64,000 nucleotides of DNA, taken from contig NC_081209.1 in assembly GCF_902713425.1 (NCBI RefSeq), positions 6,922,001-6,986,000 on the forward strand, in the 5' to 3' direction. The DNA comes from Acipenser ruthenus. Lineage: Eukaryota; Chordata; Actinopteri; Acipenseriformes; Acipenseridae. Position numbers and translations under genes: made by a program. The number at the start of each line of letters is the position of its first letter. The stretch's first letter is position 1. The notes under the pieces were generated by a model. It searched no databases and was not told the DNA's origin. It saw only the letters and a list, made by a program, of their open reading frames with translations. Shown in pieces: positions 35,599 to 46,825 of the stretch.

Positions 35599-38500
35599 CA
35601 CACAATGTGTAATTATTTTGTGAGTTGTGTTTATGTACTTATGTACCTAGTTCGTGCATAACTAGAAGTCATTACTTTGCAATATATTTTCACACTTCAC
35701 GCATATATCCCGTATATATTTTCGTTTGCAGAAATGAGGAAACATTAACGCTTTCCCTCATTGTCATTAACTATTGTTTTGTGTGTGTAGTTGATGTAAA
35801 ATGTAGTCATTCGCGTACAGTACTTTGCAAAACAAAGGCGTTCATGCAACAGTAATCTCAAATGCATTTGTACACGTAATGGTTTTGTAAGCACGCAATG
35901 TTGTAAAGAATCATGGTTGTTTTAATTGTTCAGTTTGTGGACCTTACAATACCCTTTATACAAAATAATGGGTGCATTTTGTTTGCCTTTTTACAAAGTA
36001 GTTGAACGGAATCGTGTAGGTCTTTAGAATCAATCCGCCTCGTTTTACTATATGCCGCATTCTGTCTGAACAGTATCCTGCTTTCACTATGCTTATCCGT
36101 TTCTGGGTCGCGCCATGCAAATGCAGTGTTATGTAATGTTATACATTAGAAATCTTATTGATTTCAGACTACTGGCAAACCCAAGACGTTTTGCTGAGCA
36201 TGGGTATTAGAATAATCACCACAACACTTTGGAGCTTGCCGTTCTGATAATGACGTATCATTTTCATAGAACTGGATCAAATAATTAGATTTAGACATTA
36301 CCTTGATGTCCACTATACAGACAGACATTGTCGTATATACACTTACAAGAATACATTTGCTTGAAATATGAAAAAACAAATATCATTGGGACCGAACTGT
36401 TAAATTGGTCAGTGGTGAAGTCATCCACACACCTAAAGGAAATTTCATAACGAAGTAGATTACTTCCTCTTTGACTCGTGGGCGTAATAATAAAGAATTG
36501 CTTCAGATGCATAATAGCTCTCTGAGTTAAGGGCTTTGAGGAGTACTCTGGCGGTTCCTTGTAGAGATGGGAAAAGGACATTAATTCAGTGAATTCCTGG
36601 CTGTACAGAGGCTTAAAATGACGTTTCTCTATTTGCATGTCCTTTATTCCAGGTCAGCACTATAGTGAAGAATTCGGGAAGATTAATCCTCTGAGGAAAG
36701 TTCCAGCCATGAAAGATGGCGACTACCAGCTGGCTGAAAGGTATGCCTTGCTAAAAGGCAGACAAACGTTTTATACTCCATAATGCCTGTGGCAAAAAAA
36801 TAATAGTAATAATAATACAATAGGACTTTGTAGCTCTCTGTGCACGGTTTGAGTGGAGACAGGTGTCTGGGCCAGTGTTGAAGGTTCATGTGATTTGTGC
36901 CACTATAGCAGGTCTGTTGCTTGTCACAATAACTTTTTTGGGCCAGTCAGTGGGGCTTCCTTTTCCCAGTGTAATTTCCTCGATGTATGGGGCTGACAGA
37001 TTTTTGAGACAGTGTGTCATATCTGAGAAATATTAGCCCATGCCCCTGAAAACTGAAAACTAAGATTTAGTTCCACCCAGACTTTAGTATATATAATCTC
37101 GGCTGGAAATAAGACTCATATTGCATAGCAGTTTCACCCATTCCAGGTTTTACTAAGAGCTTGATCAGCCACAGTATATAGATCACTCATAGTAAAACCA
37201 GTAATAGACCAAACTGCTGTGTAATGGGAGTTTTTTTTTATTTTTTATCCTGTATAATAAATGTGGAGTTTTAATATTCACAGCACTTATTGTTATTGTC
37301 TTTTTTATTTTTGTTGTATTTTTATTTTATGGTAAATAGTATGAGGTTTCCATGGGCGCTATTACCGCCTTTGTATCCTGCCTGCTTGTGTTGTTTAGAC
37401 AGAATTATATCCTGTATTGTGATTCATACAGTCACACCCAGTCAGCCTAGAATAATATGTTAGTGTTGTGAGATATGGCATCAAAAAGCGTGTTCATCTT
37501 CTTTTGAATTTGGTTGTTGAAACATGCTTTCTTTACCAGACCTTGTACTTGTTCTGTAGCATGCTGTGGTTATTTCACTCATGAGAATGCCCGTAAACAT
37601 CAGGGCTATTCATCCGTCTTCATTAGTGGAATAACAACATTACTTCATGAACGTTGATGGCATATCAGCTATATACTGATATTACAGAATGGCAGTCTAC
37701 CCCAAAAAACGCTGCACATTCTTCTATTTAAAGGAATCTCTCCTATCTCAATGTGAAATGTTTCTTTTTTTTTTTCTTTACGGTGTTGCAGCATTGCAAT
37801 CCTGTTGTATATGTGTCGGAAGTTCAAGACCCCAGACCACTGGTACCCTTCAGACCTGCAGAAACAAGCCAAGGTGGATGAGTATCTCTCCTGGCAGCAC
37901 GCAGCAATCAGAGCCCCTGCCTCGAAGCTCTTCTGGTTCAAGGTATCTGAGCCCAGTTACCTTCATGCCACAGTGCAGAGAAGAATGTTACACATGACCT
38001 GCTTGTACAGATATCGATTTTAGTGATCTAATCTGTGCTGGATTAATACTGCCACTTGTCAGATTTATTAACCTCCATTTTTCCAGACCTTATCCACTGT
38101 ATTTAAATCACATTTGTTAATGTTAATAAGTGGGTCAGTAAATCGACCACGGGGGTAGTTTAGATAATGTATCTGTGGTTTTCATTTATCTGTTCCTACT
38201 TCTAATCTAGTGTGGTGGCTGAATAATGTATGTTTAATTTAGAATTTTAATAAAATGACAGATTAAAGGAATGAGTCTCAAATGAAAGCCTTGGTGTGGC
38301 AGAGCAGGGCTCTGCCCTTGGGAATACTGGCAGGGATGGAGTTAAATTCTCCTCCCTGCCCAGGTTGATTGCATCAGGTGGGACCAATCAGTTAATTATT
38401 CAATTAAGGACCCAGCCACCTGGCATAAAAGGAGGCCTCAGCCTCCCATTAGGGAGAGTTCTAGAAGGAGAGGAAGAAAGAATGTTTTTGTGTGTGCTGT

Positions 38501-40158
38501 GTTTTTGTTTTTGAAACCAGTGAAGGCAACGCCCAGCCTGGAAGCTTTATTTGTAAGTTTTGTTTTGTGTGTATTTTCTGTTTGAAACCTTTTTGTTTGG
38601 CCCTGTTTATTTTGTATTTTTGTTTATTAAAAAACTTTATTTTGAACTTTCAAACTGTCTCTGAGTCTCAACCTCTGTCATCCCTGTTACATTTGGTGTC
38701 AGAAGCGGGATAACGCCACCTGGAGGCTCAGGGCAGTATTTTTTTTGTTTTTGAATTTTGTGAGTAGGTTTGTTTTTTTTGTTTTTTTTGTTTTTTTTTT
38801 TGAATAAAAAAAAAAAAAAAAATACAAAATAAACCGGCACAAGGGCCAACCAAAAAGGTTTCAAACAGAAAATACACACAAAACAAATAAAGCTTCCAGG
38901 CTGGGTGTTGCCTTCACTGGTTTCAAAAACAAACACTGTCACTGCCAGCCCATGCCATCCTAATATGTGATCGAGGGACCACTCTTGTCTCCCTTATACA
39001 GCTGATGATGCCCTTTATAACTGGCAATAACACCCCGCAAGCTAAGATGGATTCCACATTGGAGGAACTGAACGCATCACTGCAGCTGTTTGAGGAGAAC
39101 TTTCTGCAGGACAAAAACTTTATCGTGGGCCAGGAAATCTCCCTGGCAGACATTGTCGCCATAGTAGAGCTAATGCAGGTAGGTTGTGCTGTGTGAGAGA
39201 TGAGGCCAGTGGGGAGATGAAGCATTGACTTTGATGTATTTCACAATAGAAATAGTCTCTCGTTGTATTTCAGTTGTAGCTATTTCAGTGAACTTTATAT
39301 ATGGCCCACCTGAGCTTTCCAACTCTTTGGTGTCTAAGCTTGGATTAGACTAAGCTCAAAGTAAAACCTGGAATGGCTCAATCTCCTACAGAATGGGAGT
39401 CCTATTTCGTTCACTGTATTTTAAACCGCCTAATCACTTTTACTTGAATTTAACAACACAAAGTGACTAACAGAAAAAAAAAGCCAGCAGTTTTTATTGT
39501 TTTTGTTTTGGGGTATGTGAAGAGGATTCTGGTGTATTTAAAATTGTTCCTTTGTAAATCATGAAGTTGAGTAATGTGGGAAATCAGTACAGACAACCGC
39601 ATCTGGCACTAAACGTAAGGTGGTTGTTTTTAGTGGTTAATCAGGGACAAAACGTCCGCGTAAGTAGCCACTAGTCTGCTATCACAAGGCAGGGAATGTT
39701 ATTTATTATAGGTAGTATTAGTCTTGAAGTGATTGAAATGTATTCCTATTAAAGTACATAGAGCTGACAACATTATTCCAGTAAGTCCAACCTAATATGT
39801 ACTGGCAGCACTACTTCTGTTTTACATGTTCCATTCTAAAACATTTTTTTCTTGGTAATTTTCAGAAACTATCAATGAATTGTCATTAATACATGTCATT
39901 CAGATTTGGACATTAAAAACGCCTGTCGTTTTGTTTCTGTGTCCCTTCCTAACAAAGCCTCTTGGCTCCGGTCTGGATATCTTCGAAGGCAGGCCGAAGC
40001 TGACTGCGTGGCGGGAGCGGGTGAAAGCCAACATCGGAAAGGAGCTCTTTGACGAAGTTCATGAGCTCATATTGAACGCCGGGGATCTGCCCAAGAAAAT
40101 GGAGCAGTCGGTTATGCTGCCGCATCTCAAAACCAGGCTCCAAAAAATGTTAAGTTAA
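35321..40158 (+). CDS. gstt1: Glutathione S-transferase, theta class
   Basis: Five exons (35321-35432, 36653-36740, 37792-37942, 39002-39178, 39958-40158) join to 242 aa, the usual theta length and exon pattern. It conjugates glutathione to electrophiles in the cytosol. The N-terminal thioredoxin-like domain carries the catalytic serine of theta GSTs at residue 11 (LYSQPCR) and the glutathione-binding KVPAMKDGD with the ESIAILLY-type helix (here ERSIAILLY). The all-alpha domain contains WYPSDLQ, DEYLSWQH and GQEISLADIVAI, and ends FEGRPKLTAWRERV. It cannot be sorted between GSTT1 and GSTT2 orthology by eye; GSTT1 is the closer match. A poly(A) signal AATAAA lies at 40531. Confidence 0.93.
35532..35596. 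repeat. (TA)n microsatellite
   Basis: About 32 TA units in intron 1 of the GST gene. Confidence 0.95.
37101..37240. mobile_element. Diverged foldback MITE, family F1
   Basis: Carries GGAAATAAGACTCATATTGC at the left, and GTAATGGGAGTTTT at the right, with the central GTTTTACTAAGAG segment. It lies in intron 2 of the GST gene. Confidence 0.65.
38295..38711 (+). mobile_element. LTR with adjoining primer-binding site (Gypsy-like fossil)
   Basis: The LTR spans 38295-38691 (397 bp), from TGTGGCAGAGC to CCCTGTTACA, with a TATA-like GGCATAAAAGG. It is followed by TGGTGTCAGAAGCGGGA at 38694-38710, a sequence complementary to the 3' end of a tRNA-Leu-type primer, as in many fish Gypsy elements. No gag-pol region follows. 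It is a fossil in intron 3 of the GST gene. Confidence 0.7.
38800..38938 (-). mobile_element. Inverted LTR fragment of the same family
   Basis: Complementary to the middle of the LTR at 38295-38691 (for example AAAGCTTCCAGGCTGGG against CCCAGCCTGGAAGCTTT). It is separated from that LTR by low-complexity T- and A-rich sequence, and its outer end lies about 60 bp before GST exon 4. Fossil fragment. Confidence 0.75.
39306..39415. mobile_element. Fragment of foldback MITE family F1
   Basis: Matches the centre and right arm of F1 (CACCTGAGCTTTCC, GTAAAACCTGGAATGGCTCA, GAATGGGAGTCCTATTTC). It lies in intron 4 of the GST gene. Confidence 0.65.
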
Positions 40159-40379
40159 AACCGGACCCTGTTCTGTGTGCACCGTATATGCGCCAGGTTC
40201 GGTTTTTATTGTGTAACCAGGATGAGTTGTATTATTTTTTTTGGATAAATATAGATACACAAATACCCATATACAAGAAGTTGACGGCATACCAAAGTTG
40301 TTTTTTGTACACTCTCTGTGTGTGTGTATACTACTACTGTATGCAGTGTTCTCCCAGTAACTAGTGTTAATAGTGTGTA

Positions 40380-40434
<55 letters not shown>

Positions 40435-40602
40435 ATGCTGTACATTGTTGCATATTGACTAGAGTGCAGTGCAGCAGGGTTCCAGCGGGATATTTTCACA
40501 CATTTGTAACCTGGAAAACTCGTGTTTCACAATAAAACTTTATAGAAACAAAAGCTGCCAGCAGTGATTTTCTTTTCAGAGTTTCTGTGGTACTGAAACT
40601 TC

Positions 40603-40745
40603 CTCTAATGGTTTACCACAGTACTTTAGCACTGAATTTGTGCACTTTCCCCATGCTCATACTATGCATGTATCATAGTTTAGCCTGGGTTGACATGTTT
40701 ACTGATATGCTTTACCATACCTCCCTATTCTTTCCAATGCTCACC
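40603..40745 (-). mobile_element. MITE-like element, family F2, diverged
   Basis: Repeats GGTTTACCACAGTACTTTAG and ATATGCTTTACCATACCTCC, the F2 interior in reverse orientation. The ends are not clear. Confidence 0.5.
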
Positions 40746-41130
40746 TTTGAGATACTGGAATCATGGAGGTACGACGCTGTATTGTGTGTGAGAGTTGAGT
40801 TTTAAAGTCCCGCAGTCATGTATTGCACAACAAATTAATACATTATTTATATAAATGTATCTACCCAATAGATTCCTTTTTATAAATCATTATTCTTGTA
40901 AGAAAAATGAAATGTCTGGCCCTGAATATAAGTATTAATAATAGTAAATATGCCAGCTATCCCTCAGCTTGTATGATGATCTGTGCATTCTTGTAGCAAT
41001 ACCTGTTTCAATACACCCTCCTATCTCTATACCTATCAGCAGCAGCTGTTTTGAATTTGATTCCACTTCAGTGAACACAGTCTGATTTTTAGGTCTGCTG
41101 AAATGTTCTTGAATAACTATAACACAATAC

Positions 41131-41374
41131 TATTATTATTATTTGTTTATTTAGCAGACGCCTTTATCCAAGGCGACTTACAGACGCAAGGGTGTGTGAA
41201 CTATGCGTCAGCTGCAGAGTCACTTACAACTACATCTCACTCAAAACACGGAGCACAAGGAGGTTAAGTGACTTGCTCAGGGTCACACAATGAGTCAGTG
41301 GCTGAGGTGGGATTTGAACCAGGGACCTCCTGGTTACAAGCCCTTTTCTTTAACCACTGGACCACACAGCCTCC
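41131..41374 (-). mobile_element. V-SINE, minus strand, well preserved
   Basis: The reversed tail TTTAGCAGACGCCTTTATCC, central AAGGAGGTTAAGTGACTTGC and head TTTAACCACTGGACCACACA are all present. It is the same subfamily as the copy at 4315. Confidence 0.85.
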
Positions 41375-42521
41375 TATAAGTATACTACTACATGTAGAGA
41401 TACCTGAAGAAACTCAATGCATCCAATGACAAATGACACTAAATGTCAATGGGCTGTATTTTCAAAGCTTTTACTCCAGTCTTTAATTAACTCCTATTTT
41501 GAGGTCAAATGTATGTTCATTGTACAAAACTAGAACCAAACAACTAAGGAATACAATCAGATTTCTCTTAAGCACACTCAAGATGTTTTTCTCATTTTGT
41601 AACATTCACATGATTTTTTTTCTCCTTTAAAAAAAATAGCAGTGAATTGAAGACTGGAGGGTAACACTTTGAAAATATCGCCCAGTGTCCTTAAATGATT
41701 TGTACAGTTTTACTGAACCCTTTGTAGATATTGCCGTACTCCTGCTAGCACTGCTTCAAATGGGCATGCATGAAATCTCCTCTAACAATCTGCTTGCAGG
41801 ACCATATCCCATTGAGTGAGAGTTCCTTAACTTCTGGCTAAGGGTTCCTTCATCATCCAGCACATTTCAATTCAGAGCCTGGTAACTCAGATTGAGAACA
41901 TCTCTGATAATAATAGAGCTCTTCAACTAAAGAAACAAATGTGTCATCATTTTAAAGCTGCAATTCAAAAGCAAAGCAAATTGATAAAAGTGAGTAAGTG
42001 CACACTAGATTCACTTTAGAAAAGCAGTGCGTTCAGCACAAAGACGACTGCTTTTAAACAATTCTTCTAACAGGTGAGCAAATCTTAATGGATCTTGTCT
42101 TTTTTTAATGCATGTATAGTAAGTTTAGTCATGGAGTTAGTGTTTAAGGTGCAATACATCTTGGCTACATTCATATTTGTACTACGTTATAATTTCCGAT
42201 GATTTGAACTTTGCACTTACTGGGACAGCCTAAGCTTTTTCCTGACGTGAGCTAACTTGTGAATTGATGTTTTGCTAAGGTAATGACGCTTGTAATAGTG
42301 TGAGAGAAACAGCCATAGTTTGCATGACCCTTTGCTGGTTGCAGCTGGTATTCTGAAGGCTGCTAGCTTTTTATTTGCATATCATGCTAGCTTTTTATTT
42401 GCATATCAAATGATCCATGTACCATATTTACATACAATCTTTTGACTGACTGATGAACAGTGGATTCAATTAAAACATCCTCCTGAAGCAACCACATCAT
42501 TTGTATATGCTATATATATAT

Positions 42522-42786
42522 AATTATTATTATTTATTTCTTAGCAGACACCCATATCCAGGGGGACTTACAATTGTTACAAGATATCACATTATTTTTA
42601 TATACAATTACATTTTTTTTTACACATTATTTTTACATACAATTACCCATTTATACACTTGGGTTTTTACTGGAGCAATCTAGGTAAAGTACCTTGCTCA
42701 AGGGCACAGCAGCAGTGTCCCCCACCTGGGATTGAACCCATGACCCTCCGATCAAGAGTGCAGGGCCCTAACCACTACTCCACATC
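42522..42786 (-). mobile_element. Second tRNA-derived SINE subfamily, minus strand
   Basis: The reversed tail is TTAGCAGACACCCATATCCA. A distinct middle follows (TTGTTACAAGATATCACATT, then AAGTACCTTGCTCAAGGGCA), and the head contains GGATTGAACCCATGACCCTC. It closely resembles 53381-53615. Confidence 0.8.
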
Positions 42787-43555
42787 TATATGTGTGTAGA
42801 TAATTAAAAAATAGTAAAAGGAACACACAGCCACAAATGGTAAAATGCATGAGACTCTAGAAGTTGTTTAGTTAAAGCACAAAGTGGTCTAACATTTTCA
42901 CACAAGAGGGCCTGTTGTTTCTATATCACTGATAACTGACCGGAAATTGAAATTCTCCCACCCAGAGGTTTTCATGCAGGTAGGTATATAAAACGACTAT
43001 TATGACTAATCTTGAGGTTCTAATAAATGTGCACACCACTGTGTGTGTGTGTGTGTGTGTGTGTATACACATTGTGCTTTTAAAAGTAAAGAGGGATCCT
43101 TGATGGCTTTTTGTAACTATCTGGAAATGTCATCCATTTGTCTAATGTAAGTTAACTGTAAGGTTTTTTTATTTTTTTTTTTATAAGATTCATGTTTGCT
43201 GATACAGTGTGTTTTATGTTGCTGCATGTGCATCAGCTGCTATTGTATTTAAAATAGATAAGGTTTATGCATGTTTTTTTACATTTTAGCCAAATACATG
43301 TCTGTTAGACACTAGGCAAATACTACCCAAATATTAAATAAGAAACATTTACAAAAAACTGACACTGATTTACGTTTTTCAAAATATTTATTTAAAAATA
43401 AACCAAATGAGCACAGCTACACACACTCTTCCAAAACATAACTAACCTGTTTACGTGTTCCACACAAATTCACAATTCAGCTCACTTATCCAGATTAATT
43501 CCACAGAAATACACAGCACATTGCTATTCACCGTTAAAAAAAAGAGAGTTTACTG

Positions 43556-43728
43556 CAGGGATGGAAATAAGACTCCTATTGCATAGCAGTCTGATCAATT
43601 CCTGGTTTCACTAAGATTTTAATAAGATACACCTGAGCCTGTTACCGATCCGCTGTGGCAAATCAAGCTTGTAGTGAAACCTGAAATGGGTGAACTTCTA
43701 TGCAATAGGAGTCTTATTTCCATCCCTG
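43556..43728. mobile_element. Foldback MITE, family F1 (full length, flanked by 6-bp direct repeat)
   Basis: 173 bp from CAGGGATGGAAATAAGAC to its inverted form GTCTTATTTCCATCCCTG. Both flanks read ttactg, a candidate target duplication. This is the cleanest copy of F1 in the window. Confidence 0.88.
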
Positions 43729-45273
43729 TTACTGTTTAATATTTTGAAACAAATTCCTGTTGATACTTATGCATTTGTCACCTCGATGACCGTGGTGCTG
43801 ATCGTTGAATTGAAGCATCCATCACTTTTTCTGAAATATATAATTCCCTGCACACCTTTGTTTTTACAGAGAGTTTTGCGTTTACCTGGCGTGTAGATAA
43901 TCTTAAGGTAACAAGATAATCTTAAGGTAACAAAAACTACTTTTCTATTGAAACGGAATCTCTGACTAAGAAAATCACTGGAACGGTGAACATCTGTGAA
44001 TCTAGAAAAGGGCTTAGCCCTGGTACAGACATAATAAATCTAGAATTGGTCATACCAGCTGCATGATAAATATCTGCCATCCAAGTTCTGACACAACAAA
44101 GAACGGTCAGTTAGTTTTTTTTCGATAATGAATATTTCTTTGGAAAAATCATTAGGGAGTGGTTGGTGATGGAAACTTAATATTCTGGGAAATACATTTT
44201 GGATACGAGGAAAAATTCAGACTTTTTTTTCTGTCAGCCAACCCTAAGTAAACCACCACCATCTGCTCTTCCTAGTGAAGTATACGGGGTGATTTGAAAA
44301 CTGAGAGGCTGTTGCATGAATTCCTTAAAAAAGAACAGGCAAACAACACACCCTCTTTTTTTTTCAGAGGGTGTGTTGTCCATCAATCACCCTGTGTATG
44401 CTGCTTGTCCCCACTTATGTTGTACTTGCTTCATATTACATCACTTTCCTGTCCTTTGCCATTCTCAGTGGTTCTTATTGTAATTCATGTTGTGTGTGTG
44501 TTTAATGTTTTTATATATTGTGTGCTAAGCTGCTCTAAAGTTCCAATTGCCAGACTAACGTAACACATCTATTTGAAGCTATTCTTAAGAATTATAATAT
44601 ATCTGGTAATATATAAAGGTTCACCAGATGGAGCTGGCTCTTACTACTGTAAAGTAGATGTTACTACTGTAAAGACATTTTGGCTGATCCAGCCTGGATT
44701 ATATTTGTCTTCATCTGACAACTAGATGTCCTTTGAAGCTTAAGTCCATTTCCCTGCCCTATGTTTTGTTTCCAGAGACCTTCACTTCACAACCACTGTG
44801 ACATTTTGCTTTTGAAACTGGAGGATATGTTAATGACGCAAAATTTAATATTCTTTTAAGAAAAAGTATTTGAAATAAACAGTTGACAAAGGGCAAGTGC
44901 AGCTGATATTAAAGGAATGGATTTTAAAACTTTAGAGGGGAATTTGAATGTTGTACACCATGTCCTCTGGACATCTGTTTTTATAAAGAGCCCTCAAAAC
45001 ACCAATTCATATTATTATTTTTATTTTATTTTATTGGTTACTATAAGAAATATAGAGAATCCAACAGCACTTCAGCACACGACTAGAGTACTGGAGTAGC
45101 AGGAATAGGATCACAGCAAACATTACTATGAATTACAATATATTTTAATCACAGCTCTACAGAACAACCTGCATTTACATTACAAAACAGTCCGATGCAA
45201 CACTTTATATGAACTGGTCAACCATGAATATTATAATCACAGGTAATGACCTCCTTTATTACTCTCAGAATTT

Positions 45274-45344
<71 letters not shown>
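45274..45344. repeat. (CA)n(TA)n microsatellite
   Basis: A compound dinucleotide run in duplication unit A. The same place in unit B (about 49613-49635) has a much shorter run. Confidence 0.9.
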
Positions 45345-45355
<11 letters not shown>

Positions 45356-45835
45356 ACTAGGTTTAATGATATAGTACTAGCAAGAAACAACCTAGTTGCA
45401 GGCAGAAGCTGTTCATTTCTTCTTCTCAGTAGTATCTTGCTCGTTTTATATTATAAAATATAGCTGAATTTTGCATTTGCTTCCAAAATCTATGTTGTAT
45501 ACAGTACAACATTGCATTTTTATATGTGTAAAATCTGAACACACCAACAGCCACACGCAGTTCTATATTTAAAGATACATTCAATGAAAGAAAAAAAAAT
45601 TACTATTTTTTTCATTGTAGAAAAATGTATTTGGTAGATTGTTCTATGTAACAATAGCTAAAGCAAATGCTGATTTTACATACACCTCAATCTCCACCAA
45701 ATGCATCTTTATATTTACACAAAACAACAGCAATAAGAGGAAAGGCAAAAGAAAGCAATAGGAATTTTAAACAGTTAGACTGTAGTATTAGTCTGCTCTC
45801 AAGTCAGTCAGGAAAATAGCTCAAGCTGATGTTCT

Positions 45836-45897
45836 GCAAGTCGCCCTGGATAAGGGTGTCTGCTAAGAAATAAATGATAATAATAATAATAATAATA
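45836..45897 (+). mobile_element. SINE/L2 3' tail fragment
   Basis: GCAAGTCGCCCTGGATAAGG then GTGTCTGCTAAGAAATAA and an (AAT)n run. It is present in unit A only. Confidence 0.7.
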
Positions 45898-46057
45898 AAA
45901 ACCAGCAAGACAAAAAGATGGACTTAAGAGTCTTGGTCTAGCTTCTCAAAGCTATTTACACCAAACTGTCATTAGCGCAATTTTTATCTGAAAGAAATAA
46001 TACAAATATGAATAAGAAACCACTTGAGACTTCTTACAAGTTCCGAAGTTAAACGTC

Positions 46058-46077
46058 TTTACATATATATCTATATA

Positions 46078-46144
<67 letters not shown>
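46058..46144. repeat. (TA)n-rich microsatellite
   Basis: TA repeats with occasional CTATC interruptions, next to the solo LTR. Unit B has only a few TA units here. Confidence 0.9.
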
Positions 46145-46147
<3 letters not shown>

Positions 46148-46595
46148 AAACGGCCGGCACTCACGGTCGTTCGTTGCCACTTTAAAATCAGGACCCAGGA
46201 CACAAGAAATTGATTTTTAAGCGCTTACGCGCTAATTTTAATACACACAAAAAATAAATAAACAAAACACCTAGCTCCGTTTTGAGCACTAACTAAACAT
46301 TTCATGCAGGTCCCTGACTAGCTCGCAGGACGGCTACGCCGTTTACCTGTTTAATTCAGTACTTTGACTGCTCGGAAGCAGAGCGCACCTTCTGCCTCCT
46401 TCTACTCAACAGCCCTGTGCAGACAAGCTGCACGTCTCAAATACCCCACGCCTGGCATTAATTTACAATAAATATCAGGTGCGGGGGATAATTAAACAAT
46501 AAACAAATTACCAAAATATAAAACAACTAAACAAAATGTGCATACGCACATGTTTTCTTCAGGGAGGATACTAACCCCCTCCCTGATGTGTTACA
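46145..46595 (-). mobile_element. Solo LTR (fossil)
   Basis: Read on the minus strand it begins TGTAACACATCAGGG and ends GCCGGCCGTTTACA, 451 bp with TG...CA ends. AT-rich flanks obscure the target duplication. The matching place in unit B (near 50420) is empty, so insertion came after the duplication. No internal region is present. Confidence 0.7.
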
Positions 46596-46825
46596 AATAT
46601 ATATATGATTTGGTAACTTTATTGGGTGTGTTTCTGTGAAATAAATAACATAATGTGCTAATGACAATTCAGAGTAATTAGTTTTGAGAATGTAGCCCTT
46701 TATATTAACCTGCTGAGCTGTTTCTCATTAGAAACACTGGGCATTTAATTTTACTTTCAAAAAAGTGCAAAATGCACTCTATAAGTAAATAGTGACAAAT
46801 GCTCTGAATCAGTATGGCTTCTCAT

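Larger units (their letters stand above)
40159..44382. other. Spacer between GST and the TAS2R duplication
   Basis: Contains the GST 3' UTR with a (GT)n(AT)n run at 40380-40431, an F2 element, two minus-strand SINEs, a complete F1 MITE and a (TG)n run near 43040. No gene is seen. Confidence 0.6.

Noticed and set aside
38492-38942. Protein-coding gene suggested by similar peptides read from both strands
   Set aside because: The peptides are translations of an LTR and its inverted copy, not a gene.
45952-46203. Small protein with YIYIYI repeats
   Set aside because: It is a translation of a (TA)n microsatellite; the same holds at 35476, 45209 and 54619.
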